Source: Gordonia paraffinivorans NBRC 108238
GTDB taxonomy: Bacteria > Actinomycetota > Actinomycetes > Mycobacteriales > Mycobacteriaceae
Assembly: GCF_000344155.1 (NCBI RefSeq)
Contig: NZ_BAOQ01000035.1
Span: forward strand, 1-64,000
Reading direction: 5' to 3'
DNA: 64,000 nucleotides
In this document: piece after piece, positions 16,299 to 24,804 of the stretch
Layout of the letters: every line of letters begins with the position of its first letter
Numbering within the stretch: position 1 is the first letter of the stretch
Translations under genes and position numbers: made by a program
Notes under the pieces: generated by a model
What the model was told of the DNA's origin: nothing
The model's database searches: none
What the model saw: only the letters and a program-made list of their open reading frames with translations

Positions 16299-17456
16299 AT
16301 GTCCACACCCCAGGCCTACATCGTCGACGCCATCCGCACGCCGGTCGGCAAGCGCAACGGCTCGCTCGCCAAGGTGCACCCGGCTGATCTCGGCGCCCAC
16401 ATCATCTCCGCGCTCGTCGAGCGCACCGGCATCGATCCGGCCGCCGTCGACGACGTCGTGTTCGGCTGCCTCGACACCATCGGCGGCCAGGCCGGCAACG
16501 TCGCGCGCACCGCATGGCTCGCCGCCGGACTGCCGCTCGAGGTGCCCGGCACCACCGTCGACCGCCAGTGCGGGTCCAGCCAGCAGGCCATCCATTTCGC
16601 CGCGCAGGGCGTCATGAGCGGCACCCAGGACATCGTCGTCGCCGGCGGTCTGCAGAACATGAGCGCCATCCCGATCTCGCAGGCGATGATCGCCGGCAAG
16701 GAATTCGGGTTCACCACGCCCACCGCGGAATCCAAGGGCTGGCAGGAACGCTTCGGCGACGCGCAGGTCTCGCAGTTCATCGGCGCCGACATGATGGCCG
16801 AGAAGTGGGACATCAGCCGCGAGGACATGGAGCGTTGGGCGCTGCAATCCCATGAGCGCGCCCGGGCCGCCATCGCCGAGGGCAAGTTCGACAACGAGAA
16901 CGTCCCGCTCGGCGACTGCGTCGTCGACGAGTGCCCCCGCGAGACCTCGCTGGAGAAGATGGCCGGCCTGCAGGTGCTCGCCGAGGGGTCGCGACTGACC
17001 GCCGCGGTGGCGTCGCAGATCGCCGACGGCTCGTCGGCCACCCTCGTCGTCTCCGAGCGCGCGCTCAAGGAACACAACCTGACCCCGCGCGCCCGTATCC
17101 ACCACATGTCCGTGCGCGGCGACGACCCGGTGATGATGCTCTCGGCGCCCATCCCGGCCACCAAGTACGCACTCGAGAAGACCGGCCTGTCGATCGACGA
17201 CATCGACGTCGTCGAGATCAACGAGGCCTTCGCGCCCGTCGTGCTCGCCTGGCTGAAGGAGACCGGCGCCGACCCCGCCAAGGTCAACCCCAACGGCGGC
17301 GCCATCGCCCTCGGCCACCCGCTCGGCGCGACCGGCGCCAAGCTGTTCGCGACGATGCTCAACGAACTCGAGCGCACCGGCGGCCGCTACGGCCTGCAGA
17401 CGATGTGCGAAGGCGGCGGGACCGCCAACGTCACCATCATCGAGCGCTTGGGCTGA
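16299..17456 (+). CDS. fadA6: Thiolase FadA6
   Basis: A 385-residue acetyl-CoA acetyltransferase-type thiolase. The acylated Cys is Cys91 (TTVDRQCGSSQQA); the other catalytic residues are His340 (ALGHPLGATGAKL) and Cys370 (MCEGGGTANV). AYIVDAIRTPVGKRNGSLA is the standard N-terminus. Rv3556c, in the same neighbourhood, performs a late thiolysis of the ring-derived acyl-CoA chain. AAGGAG lies ten bases before the ATG. The last 52 bases of the gene are repeated downstream, see the repeat entry. Confidence 0.85.
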   Translation: MSTPQAYIVDAIRTPVGKRNGSLAKVHPADLGAHIISALVERTGIDPAAVDDVVFGCLDTIGGQAGNVARTAWLAAGLPLEVPGTTVDRQCGSSQQAIHFAAQGVMSGTQDIVVAGGLQNMSAIPISQAMIAGKEFGFTTPTAESKGWQERFGDAQVSQFIGADMMAEKWDISREDMERWALQSHERARAAIAEGKFDNENVPLGDCVVDECPRETSLEKMAGLQVLAEGSRLTAAVASQIADGSSATLVVSERALKEHNLTPRARIHHMSVRGDDPVMMLSAPIPATKYALEKTGLSIDDIDVVEINEAFAPVVLAWLKETGADPAKVNPNGGAIALGHPLGATGAKLFATMLNELERTGGRYGLQTMCEGGGTANVTIIERLG

Positions 17457-17528
17457 GGTGCGGCGGTCAGCCGCGGGTGCGAAGGCGGCGGGACCGCCAA
17501 CGTCACCATCATCGAGCGCTTGGGCTGA
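17405..17528 (+). repeat. Tandem duplication of the fadA6 3' end
   Basis: Bases 17405-17456 (the last 17 codons of fadA6 including the stop) recur without change at 17477-17528. The two copies start 72 bases apart, a multiple of three, and the 20-base spacer holds a GCGGC/GCCGC inverted repeat. The second copy is untranslated in this frame because of the first stop. It is either a recent slippage duplication or an assembly error. Confidence 0.85.
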
Positions 17529-17546
17529 CCAGTACCCACACGGCAG

Positions 17547-17590
17547 GGTCGAGACCTTCCCTACATCCGGGATGGTCTCGACCTTGTCTT
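17547..17590 (+). terminator. Terminator after fadA6
   Basis: GGTCGAGACC (17547-17556) pairs perfectly with GGTCTCGACC (17574-17583), with TCCC/GGGA continuing inside the loop, followed by TTGTCTTTT. This is the most classical rho-independent terminator in the window. Confidence 0.9.
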
Positions 17591-17635
17591 TTCCGCCCCG
17601 TACACTTCTGACAACGGATGTTCCCACATGTGACT

Positions 17636-17673
17636 TGTGACGTGGCGCATACTGGTGTGACCTGGCGCATACT
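17636..17673 (+). promoter_or_regulatory. Two direct repeats upstream of the aldehyde dehydrogenase
   Basis: TGTGACnTGGCGCATACT occurs at 17636-17653 and again at 17656-17673, a 20-base period, and an ACATGTGAC fragment lies just upstream. Each copy ends in CATACT, a possible -10 hexamer. The pair may be a tandem activator or repressor site for the gene starting at 17756. It does not match the KstR2 pattern. Confidence 0.6.
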
Positions 17674-17755
17674 ATTGTGTGGGACAAGTGGAGCATTTTG
17701 TTCCAACCGAATGCCAAGGACCCAGATCCAGCACGAAGAACCTGAGGGGATCTCG

Positions 17756-19285
17756 ATGACCAAGCCTGCTGAGCACACCAGCACTGCAGCGGCGACCGCC
17801 AAGCGTGGCGTGTCGTCGGAGGAATACACACTGACCGAACTGGTCGAGATCCAGCGGGCCGCGTTCCTGCGCGACGGCATCCCGGACGCGGACACCCGCA
17901 TCGACCGCATCACCCGGCTCTCGGCACTCCTCCTCGACCACGCCGACGAGATCGCCGAGGCGCTCGCCGCCGACTTCGGCACGCGTCCGCGTGAGCTGTC
18001 GCTGGCCGCCGACGTCGCGGGCTGCATGATCGACCTCACCCACCAGCGCCGCGGCGTCAAGGAGTGGATGCAGGAGACCAAGTACGCCAAGATCCAGGGC
18101 CTGCTCGGCTACAAGCAGAGCGTCCGCCACGACCCGCTCGGCGTCGTCGGCATCATGGGTCCGTGGAACTTCCCGCTGCAGCTGACCTTCGTGCCGGCGG
18201 GTTCGGCCTTCGCCGCGGGTAACCGCGTCCTGATGCGTCCGTCGTCGATCACCGCGCGCACCACCGACGTCATCGCCAAGCACGCGCCCGACTACTTCTC
18301 CATCGAGGAGCTGGCGGTCGTCACCTCCAAGCACGGCTCCGGCTCGGACTTCGCCAAGCTCAAGGTCGACCACATGTTCTTCACCGGCTCGCCCGAAGTC
18401 GGCGCGTCGGTCGCGCAGGAGGCCGCGAAGAACCTGATCCCGGTCACCCTCGAGCTCGGCGGCAAGAACCCGGCCGTCGTCGACATCGACGCCGACATCG
18501 ACAAGGCGGCGACGATGCTCGCCGACGCCCGCATGGTCAACGGCGGCCAGGTCTGCCTGTGCCCCGACTACGTCTTCGTCCCGGAGAGCAAGCTGGGTCA
18601 GTTCACCGACAAGGTGATCGCCCGCTGGACCGAGATGTTCCCGACGATCCTCGACAACGATCAGTACACGTCGACGATCAACCAGAAGAACTACGAGCGC
18701 ATCGTCGGCCTGATCGAGGACGCCGAGCAGCTCGGCGCCACCAAGCGTCAGGTGATCCCCGGCGGCGAGCCCCTGCCGAACGCCGAGCGGCGCAAGATCC
18801 CGCCGACGCTGCTCACCGGCGTCAAGGCCGGCATGAAGATCGAGGAGGACGAGGTCTTCGGTCCGGTCCTCACGGTCTACCCGTACCGCGAGATCACCGA
18901 GGTGATCAGCCACATCACCTCGCACCCGCACCCGCTGACCATGTACTGGTGCGGCGACCGCAACGACCGCTTCGAGAAGCTCGCCGACAACACCCGCAGC
19001 GGCTCGATCAACGGCAACGACTTCGCCATCCATCTGTTCAGCGGCGACCTGCCGTTCGGCGGCGTCGGCCGCTCCGGCATGGGCGGCTACCACGGTAAGA
19101 CCGGCTTCGAGACCTTCAGTCACGCTCGCGCGGTCGCGTTCTCGACGCTGCCGATGACGGTCGCCGACCTCATGTCGCCGCCGTTCCTGCCCAAGGACTC
19201 CAAGCTCACCGACAACCAGCTCAAGCTGTGGAAGTTCTTCAACAACCGCGCGATCAAGAAGGTGCGCAAGCGCCTCGGCGCCTGA
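17756..19285 (+). CDS. NAD(P)-dependent aldehyde dehydrogenase (coniferyl aldehyde dehydrogenase-like)
   Basis: A 509-residue aldehyde dehydrogenase. GVVGIMGPWNFPLQLTFVP is the cofactor loop, TLELGGKNPAVV contains the catalytic Glu, and MVNGGQVCLCPDYV the catalytic Cys. The N-terminal LTELVEIQRAAFLRDGIPDADTRIDRI and lack of a C-terminal extension resemble the coniferyl or calB-like branch. It lies between fadA6 and kstR2, a position not occupied in M. tuberculosis, and has its own upstream repeats. It might oxidise a sterol-derived aldehyde or propionaldehyde-type product, but no substrate can be assigned. The start at 17756 was chosen because the upstream frame is non-conserved-looking. Confidence 0.85.
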   Translation: MTKPAEHTSTAAATAKRGVSSEEYTLTELVEIQRAAFLRDGIPDADTRIDRITRLSALLLDHADEIAEALAADFGTRPRELSLAADVAGCMIDLTHQRRGVKEWMQETKYAKIQGLLGYKQSVRHDPLGVVGIMGPWNFPLQLTFVPAGSAFAAGNRVLMRPSSITARTTDVIAKHAPDYFSIEELAVVTSKHGSGSDFAKLKVDHMFFTGSPEVGASVAQEAAKNLIPVTLELGGKNPAVVDIDADIDKAATMLADARMVNGGQVCLCPDYVFVPESKLGQFTDKVIARWTEMFPTILDNDQYTSTINQKNYERIVGLIEDAEQLGATKRQVIPGGEPLPNAERRKIPPTLLTGVKAGMKIEEDEVFGPVLTVYPYREITEVISHITSHPHPLTMYWCGDRNDRFEKLADNTRSGSINGNDFAIHLFSGDLPFGGVGRSGMGGYHGKTGFETFSHARAVAFSTLPMTVADLMSPPFLPKDSKLTDNQLKLWKFFNNRAIKKVRKRLGA

Positions 19286-19288
19286 TCC

Positions 19289-19373
19289 GGTCGGGCGCCC
19301 GGTGCGCCGACCCTGAAATACGACTGGCATGATCGCTTGGCCGGGTTCATCTCACGATGTTCCCGGCCAAGCG
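19289..19373 (+). terminator. Inverted repeats between the aldehyde dehydrogenase and kstR2
   Basis: Two structures follow the aldehyde dehydrogenase stop. GGTCGG (19289-19294) pairs with CCGACC (19307-19312). Then CGCTTGGCCGGG (19334-19345) pairs perfectly with CCCGGCCAAGCG (19362-19373) over a 16-base loop. The second right arm is part of the KstR2 box, so it may be a regulatory structure as much as a terminator. Confidence 0.55.
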
Positions 19374-19379
19374 CTTGCT
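19366..19379. promoter_or_regulatory. KstR2-like operator of kstR2
   Basis: GCCAAGCGCTTGCT matches 13 of 14 positions of AnCAAGnnCTTGnT; the core CAAGCGCTTG is a perfect palindrome. It lies 31 bases before the kstR2 start and fits autorepression. Confidence 0.8.
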
Positions 19380-19410
19380 AGGGTGATGGGCAGACTCTCC
19401 AGGAGGATGC

Positions 19411-20034
19411 GTGTCACCACGTGGTCAGAAAACCGCTTCGGGTGCCGAGACGACCAAGAACTCGTCACGCCGTGACGAGCTGCTCGCCACCGCGGGCCGG
19501 ATGTTCGCCGAGAACGGCCTGCGTTCGACGACGGTCCGCGACATCGCCGACGCCGCCGGCATCCTGTCGGGCAGTCTCTATCACCACTTCGACTCCAAGG
19601 AGTCGATGGTCGACGAGATCCTGCGCCGCTTCCTCGACGAGCTGTTCGCCAAGTACCGCGACATCGCGGCGGCCGGGTTGTCGGCCACCGAAACACTGCG
19701 TCGCCTCGTCATCGCGTCCTTCGAATCGATCGACGCCGAGCGCAACGCCGTCGCGATCTACCAGGACGAGGCCAAGCGGCTGTCGAGCCAGGAACGCTTC
19801 TCCTACATCTCCGAGCTGAACGTCGAATTCCGGCAGCTGTGGCACGCGGTGCTGCAGCGCGGCGTCGACGAGGGGGAGTTCCGTCCAGACCTCGACGTCG
19901 AACTGGTGTACCGGTTCATGCGGGACACCGTGTGGGTGGCGGTCCGGTGGTACCGCCCGGGCGGCGCGCTGTCGGTGGAGAAGATCGCCGATCAGTACCT
20001 CTCGATCGTGCTCGACGGCATCCTGCCGCGCTGA
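19411..20034 (+). CDS. kstR2: TetR-family repressor KstR2
   Basis: A 207-residue regulator. Residues about 19-65 are the helix-turn-helix (RRDELLATAGRMFAENGLRSTTVRDIADAAGILSGSLYHHFDSKESM); the rest is the effector domain with SIDAERNAVAIYQDEAKRLSSQERFSYI and FRPDLDVELVYRFMRDTVWVAVRWY. KstR2 (Rv3557c) represses the CD-ring genes and releases DNA on binding HIP-CoA, made by FadD3. GTG 19411 has AGGAGG five bases upstream. KstR2-like boxes occur at this promoter, at fadD3/fadE30 and at echA20/SDR, which defines its local regulon. Confidence 0.9.
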   Translation: MSPRGQKTASGAETTKNSSRRDELLATAGRMFAENGLRSTTVRDIADAAGILSGSLYHHFDSKESMVDEILRRFLDELFAKYRDIAAAGLSATETLRRLVIASFESIDAERNAVAIYQDEAKRLSSQERFSYISELNVEFRQLWHAVLQRGVDEGEFRPDLDVELVYRFMRDTVWVAVRWYRPGGALSVEKIADQYLSIVLDGILPR

Positions 20035-20036
20035 GC

Positions 20037-20055
20037 GAGGTTAGGGTTCCCTTTC
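20037..20055. promoter_or_regulatory. Possible iron box (IdeR/DtxR type)
   Basis: The core GGTTAGGGTTCCC agrees with 10 of 13 central positions of the IdeR consensus (GGTTAGGCTAACC), but the outer bases fit poorly, giving 12 of 19 overall. It lies about 30 bases before the ABC exporter start, near a TAAGGT -10 (20076-20081) that would give a leaderless message. I treat it as a weak candidate. Confidence 0.3.
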
Positions 20056-20087
20056 TCGCGGCAGGTGAGGGCGGCTAAGGTTCGCCT

Positions 20088-22010
20088 ATGACTATCGGCG
20101 GAACAGACGTCGCCACACCGACCCCCACACAGGAGTCCGCAAGCACCCCGGAGGATCCGAAGACCGTCCGGGAGAACGCCCGTGCGGAGGCCAAGGCGAA
20201 GGCCGCGGCGCTCGCGGACATCCTCGCCCCGGTGCGTGGACGGATCATCCTCGCCCAGCTCGTCCAGATCCTCGCCTCGGCCGCGACGATCGTCCCGTAC
20301 ATCGGCATCGTCGAACTCGGCCGCACGCTGCTGGCGCCCGGCACGCTCGACACCGGCCGCGTCTGGCTGGTGGTGTGGCTGGTCGTCGGCGGACTCGCGG
20401 CGCGTGCCCTGTTCAGCTTCCTGGCGCTGGCGATCACCCACTTCGCCGACCTCGATCTCCAGGCGCGGCTGCGCATCCGGATCACCGACAAGCTCGGACG
20501 GCTTCCGCTCGGCTGGTTCAGCCGGACCAGCTCCGGCGCGGTCCGCAAGTCCGTGCAGAACGACGTCGCCGACCTGCACTACCTCGTCGCACACGCCCAG
20601 GTCGAGGCGGCCGCGGCCGTGCTCTCGCCGATCTTCGCCCTGGTCTACTGCTTCGTGCTGGACTGGCGCCTCGGTCTGCTCGCCATCGCGACCGTCCCGC
20701 TGTACGCGCTGACGTACTCGTGGATGGCCCGCGACCTCACCGCGGAGATGGAGAAGATGGACCGCGGCGTCGCGCGCATCAGCGCCACCATCGTCGAGTT
20801 CATCAACGGCGTGGCAGTGGTCAAGACCTTCGGCCAGACCGGTAAGGCGCACCGGCGGTTCATCGAGGCCGCCGACGAGTTCAACGACGACTTCGCCGGC
20901 TACATGGGCCCGATGCTGCGGGTCCAGGCCATCACCACGGTGCTCATCTCCGCGCCGCTCATCCTGCTGGTCAACCTGGGTGTCGGGTACTGGCTCGTCG
21001 ACAACGGCTGGGTCAGCCCGATCGAATTGGTCGGTTCGACGCTGATCGCGATGGTCCTGCCGTCCGCGCTGCTGACCGTGTCGACCGCGGTGCACACCCG
21101 CCAGCAGGCGTCGGCCGCGGCGCTGCGCATCGCCGACCTGCTCGCCGAACCCGAACTGACGATCCCCGAGAACCCGAAGGTCCCCAACGGCCACGACGTG
21201 GTCATCGAGGACGTCCACTTCACCTACCCGCCGCGCCTCGGTGTGCCCTCCGGTGTGAAGGCGCTCGACGGGGTGAGCGTGACCCTGCGCGAGGGCACCG
21301 TGACCGCGCTCGTCGGCCCGTCGGGCAGCGGCAAGTCCACGCTGGCGACGCTGCTGCCGCGCTTCGGCGACCCGGATTCCGGTTCGGTGCGCATCGGCGG
21401 CGTCGACGTCCGCGAGATCGCGACGTCGGAGTTGTACCGCCACGTCGGCTTCGTGCTGCAGGACGTGCAGCTGCTGACCATGTCGGTTCGCGACAACATC
21501 CGGCTCGGACGCCCGGAGGCCTCCGACGAGGAGGTCTACCACGCCGCACTCGCCGCGCAGATCCACGACCGCATCTTGGACCTGCCCGACGGCTACGACA
21601 CGATCGTCGGTGACGCCGCCCACTTCTCCGGCGGTGAGGCGCAACGGGTCTCGATCGCGCGGGCACTTCTCGCCGACACCCCGATCCTGGTGCTCGACGA
21701 GGCGACCGCGTTCGCCGACCCCGAGTCGGAGGCCGAGATCCAGAAGGCCATCGGCGCCCTCATGGTCGGGCGCACCGTCCTGGTCATCGCACACCGGCTC
21801 GGCTCGATCACGCACGCCGACAACATCGTCGTGCTCGACCGCGGACGCGTCGTGGAACAGGGACGGCACGAGGAACTGCTCGCGAAGGGCGGTCTGTACT
21901 CGATGATGTGGGCCGGTTACGAGGCCGGCACCACCCGGCAGGACGAGAAGATCGCCCGCGGCGCGAGCGGCGACGACAGCATGATCGAAAGCAACGGGGT
22001 GGCACGATGA
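20088..22010 (+). CDS. ABC transporter, fused membrane and ATPase domains, subunit 1
   Basis: A 640-residue half-transporter. After a charged N-terminus (about 45 residues) six membrane helices span about 50-340. The ATPase has Walker A GPSGSGKST, Q-loop VLQDVQ, signature FSGGEAQRVSIARAL, Walker B ILVLDEAT and H-loop IAHRLGSI. The signature SGGEA rather than SGGQ is typical of the YbtP/YbtQ and IrtA/IrtB siderophore group, without the IrtA siderophore-interaction domain. It overlaps the second subunit by four bases, so the two form a heterodimer. The role could be iron-siderophore uptake or lipid or drug export; the weak iron box hints at the first. Confidence 0.85.
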   Translation: MTIGGTDVATPTPTQESASTPEDPKTVRENARAEAKAKAAALADILAPVRGRIILAQLVQILASAATIVPYIGIVELGRTLLAPGTLDTGRVWLVVWLVVGGLAARALFSFLALAITHFADLDLQARLRIRITDKLGRLPLGWFSRTSSGAVRKSVQNDVADLHYLVAHAQVEAAAAVLSPIFALVYCFVLDWRLGLLAIATVPLYALTYSWMARDLTAEMEKMDRGVARISATIVEFINGVAVVKTFGQTGKAHRRFIEAADEFNDDFAGYMGPMLRVQAITTVLISAPLILLVNLGVGYWLVDNGWVSPIELVGSTLIAMVLPSALLTVSTAVHTRQQASAAALRIADLLAEPELTIPENPKVPNGHDVVIEDVHFTYPPRLGVPSGVKALDGVSVTLREGTVTALVGPSGSGKSTLATLLPRFGDPDSGSVRIGGVDVREIATSELYRHVGFVLQDVQLLTMSVRDNIRLGRPEASDEEVYHAALAAQIHDRILDLPDGYDTIVGDAAHFSGGEAQRVSIARALLADTPILVLDEATAFADPESEAEIQKAIGALMVGRTVLVIAHRLGSITHADNIVVLDRGRVVEQGRHEELLAKGGLYSMMWAGYEAGTTRQDEKIARGASGDDSMIESNGVAR

Positions 22011-23743
22011 TCCGCGGTTTCTACACGATTCTGGGCTCCGAGCGCGCCCGGATGGTCGTCTTCCTCGGCTGGGTCCTCGTCTACGGCATCGCCCAGGGCC
22101 TCGCGATGCTGACGCTCGTCCCGATCGCCGAGAACCTGCTCACCGGTGACCGCTCCGGTGCCGCGGCCTGGTTGTGGCCGTTGGGAATCCTGGTCGCGAT
22201 CTGTGCGGTCAGTGCCTACGTCCAGTCCATCAAGGGCATGACCATGGCGCTCTACGCGATGCGCATGCTGCACCACCGACTCGGCGACCACATGGTCACG
22301 CTGCCGCTCGGTTGGTTCACCCGCGAGCGCATCGGCGAGGTCTCGCAGATCGCGGTCAAGGGCACCATGTTCGTGGGAAGCACCGGCGCGCACTACATCA
22401 CTCCGGTCGTGGTGAACACGGTCAGCTCGATCGTGGTGGTCATCGGCATCTGCGTCTTCGACTGGCGGATCGGACTGCTCATGGTGGCCGGCAGCCTCGT
22501 GCTGATGTACGTCGGCAAGCTCTCGAGCAAGTTCCTCTCGAAGGCCGAGCGGCGCAAGCGCGCCGAGGCCGTGACGGTCAACAACCGCGTCATCGAGTAC
22601 GCCCGCTGCCAGGCCGTGCTGCGTGCCTTCGGCGCCGCCGACTCCGCGCACGCCCCGCTTGCCGAGGCGCTGGGTCGTCAGGCCCGCGTGGGCCGGTCGA
22701 TGTTGTGGCGGTCGATCCTCGGCATCCTGCTCAACGGTCTGACGGTGCAGGTCGTGTTCAGCGCGGTGCTCGCGTACGGCGCGTGGCTCGCGGTGTCCGG
22801 CAACGTCGAACCCGCCCTGCTCATCGCGGTCTTCGGTCTGGCGGCGCGGTTCTTCGGTCCGATCGGCGAACTCGCCGAACTCGGATCGACGCTGCGCATG
22901 TCGACCGATGAGATCAACCGCATCACCGGCGTTCTCGACACCGACCGGATGCCTGCGCCGGACGTGCCCAAGCCCATCGTCGAGCCCGGCGCCGTCGAGT
23001 TGTCGCATGTCACCTTCGGATATGAGAAGGACAAGCCGGTGCTGCGCGACGTGACACTTCGTGCCGCCCCCGGCACGATGACCGCACTCGTCGGCCCGTC
23101 GGGTTCGGGCAAGTCCACGATCTTCCGCCTCATCGCCCGCTTCTACGACGTCGACGGCGGCTCGGTGAAGGTCGGCGGCGTCGACGTCCGCGACCAGGAG
23201 ACCGGCCGGCTCATGGGTCAGCTGTCGCAGGTGTTCCAGGACGTTTACCTGTTCGACGACACCCTGTGGGAGAACATCAGACTCGGCCGGCCCGACGCCT
23301 CCGACGCCGAGATCCGCGCGGCCGCCGAGACCGCCGGAGTCACCTCCATCGTCGAACGACTGCCCGACGGCTGGGACACCGTCGTCGGCGAAGGCGGATC
23401 GGCACTGTCCGGCGGTGAGCGTCAACGTGTCTCGATCGCGCGGGCGTTGCTGAAGAACGCGCCGATCGTCCTCTTCGACGAGGCCACCAGCGCGCTCGAC
23501 CCGGAGAACGAGGCCCACGTCGCCGAGTCGATCCGCCGGCTCGCCGACCGCAGCACCGTGCTCGTGATCGCGCACAAGCTGTCGACGGTGGTGGCGGCCG
23601 ACCAGATCGTCGTGCTCGACGACCGAGGTGGCGTCGACGACATCGGCACCCATGGCGAGCTGCTGGCCCGGGGTGGCCGCTACCGCGAGTTCTGGAACCA
23701 GCGCGCGGCCGCCGCGGGTTGGACGCTCGCCGCGTCGTCGTAA
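22007..23743 (+). CDS. ABC transporter, fused membrane and ATPase domains, subunit 2
   Basis: A 578-residue half-transporter starting at the ATG overlapping the stop of subunit 1. Six membrane helices (about 15-290) precede an ATPase with Walker A GPSGSGKSTIF, signature LSGGERQRVSIARALL, Walker B IVLFDEATSALDPENEAHV and H-loop IAHKLSTV. SGGER is seen in the YbtQ/IrtB-like partner. The paired fused half-transporters immediately downstream of kstR2 are not part of the known KstR2 regulon, so they are probably an insertion into the cluster. Confidence 0.85.
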   Translation: MIRGFYTILGSERARMVVFLGWVLVYGIAQGLAMLTLVPIAENLLTGDRSGAAAWLWPLGILVAICAVSAYVQSIKGMTMALYAMRMLHHRLGDHMVTLPLGWFTRERIGEVSQIAVKGTMFVGSTGAHYITPVVVNTVSSIVVVIGICVFDWRIGLLMVAGSLVLMYVGKLSSKFLSKAERRKRAEAVTVNNRVIEYARCQAVLRAFGAADSAHAPLAEALGRQARVGRSMLWRSILGILLNGLTVQVVFSAVLAYGAWLAVSGNVEPALLIAVFGLAARFFGPIGELAELGSTLRMSTDEINRITGVLDTDRMPAPDVPKPIVEPGAVELSHVTFGYEKDKPVLRDVTLRAAPGTMTALVGPSGSGKSTIFRLIARFYDVDGGSVKVGGVDVRDQETGRLMGQLSQVFQDVYLFDDTLWENIRLGRPDASDAEIRAAAETAGVTSIVERLPDGWDTVVGEGGSALSGGERQRVSIARALLKNAPIVLFDEATSALDPENEAHVAESIRRLADRSTVLVIAHKLSTVVAADQIVVLDDRGGVDDIGTHGELLARGGRYREFWNQRAAAAGWTLAASS

Positions 23744-23850
23744 CCGGCGCGGTCGGAACCGGTGTCGTACCCCGCGCCGCCCCACCCGGACCGGCGCAAC
23801 CCGAGTCGCCGTGACCCGAGTAGTCGCGATCCTGAGTTCGGGAACGTTCT

Positions 23851-24639
23851 TCAGGACGCTCCTCGCGCCGACCACCGCCCGTCCCGATGCTCGATCTCGA
23901 TCGGGTAGTCGAAGCAGCGGGTGACGAGCTCGGTGGTCAGCACGTCGTGGGCAGGTCCCGCGGCGAGCACCCGCCCGCCGGACACCAGCAAGGCGTGCGT
24001 CGTGGTCTCGGGCAACTCCTCGAGGTGATGCGTGACCAGTACCGTCGCCAGCTCGGGGTGGGACCGGTGCAGCCGGTCGACGGTGTACAGGAGTCGTTCG
24101 CGCGCAGCGACGTCCAAGCCGGTCGACGGCTCGTCGAGCAGCAGGAGCCGCGGGTTCGGCAGCAGCGCACGGGCGATGAGCGTCCGGCCGCGTTCACCCT
24201 GCGACAGATTCGTCCATGGAGCGTCGGCGAGGGTACCGAGTCCGAGTGTCTCGACGAGTTCGTCGGCCCGCGCGAGAGTCGCGGTGTCGGGTGTCCAGTG
24301 GTTCATGAGCTCGGTGGTGCCGGTGGCGCCCGTCAGGACAACCTCGCGGATGGTGAGGGGTGAGCGCAGCGGGTGTCGGGGATTCACGTGACCGATCGAC
24401 TCGCGCAGCCTGCGGATCTCGACGTGACCGAGCCGATGTCCGAGGACGTCCACCGTGCCGTGCGTCGGGAATTGTTGAGCACCGCAGAGACTCAGGATCG
24501 TCGACTTACCCGCACCGTTCGGGCCGATGAGGGCCCAGCGCTCGCCGGCGCGGACGGTCCAGTGGACATCGGACAGGATCGGGCGCCCCTGACGGACGAA
24601 GTCGACCGATTCGAGCCGCAGAACATCGGGAGTAGTCAC
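23851..24639 (-). CDS. ABC transporter ATP-binding protein
   Basis: A 262-residue lone ATPase. Walker A is IGPNGAGKSTILSL, the signature LSQGERGRTLIARALL, Walker B RLLLLDEPSTGLD and the H-loop VLVTHHLEEL. The unusual LSQGE signature and the ASTGLD-type ending resemble the YlmA/ModF-like soluble ATPases that lack a permease. No permease gene is near. It starts at a GTG (complement of 24637-24639). The 107 bases between it and the convergent exporter gene show no strong hairpin. Confidence 0.8.
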   Translation of the reverse strand: MTTPDVLRLESVDFVRQGRPILSDVHWTVRAGERWALIGPNGAGKSTILSLCGAQQFPTHGTVDVLGHRLGHVEIRRLRESIGHVNPRHPLRSPLTIREVVLTGATGTTELMNHWTPDTATLARADELVETLGLGTLADAPWTNLSQGERGRTLIARALLPNPRLLLLDEPSTGLDVAARERLLYTVDRLHRSHPELATVLVTHHLEELPETTTHALLVSGGRVLAAGPAHDVLTTELVTRCFDYPIEIEHRDGRWSARGAS

Positions 24640-24720
24640 TAGGCGAACCTACCGGAGGGCTCGTGAGGGCCCTCCGCTCGCTCCGGGCCTTCTCCAGCAG
24701 CCGGGATGAAGTCGCGGGTT

Positions 24721-24782
24721 CAGCCCCAGAATCGCGAGCTGGAACTCGCGATTCTGGAGCGAAGGTGCGATTTTGCTGGGGC
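24721..24782. terminator. Compound hairpin between the ABC ATPase and ipdC
   Basis: CCAGAATCGCGAG (24726-24738) pairs perfectly with CTCGCGATTCTGG (24745-24757). A third related copy, GCGATTTTGCTGGGGC in 24767-24782, can compete for the left arm. Located 23 bases past the ipdC stop on the minus strand, it would end the ipdC-echA20 operon. No gene is visible in 24640-24804. Confidence 0.7.
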
Positions 24783-24804
24783 CCGGCTCACCCCGATACC
24801 CGGG

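Noticed and set aside
24660..24720. GC-rich stretch GGGCCCTCCGCTCGCTCCGGGCC considered as a hairpin
   Set aside because: The possible stem is short with a pyrimidine-rich loop; weaker than the adjacent compound hairpin at 24721-24782.
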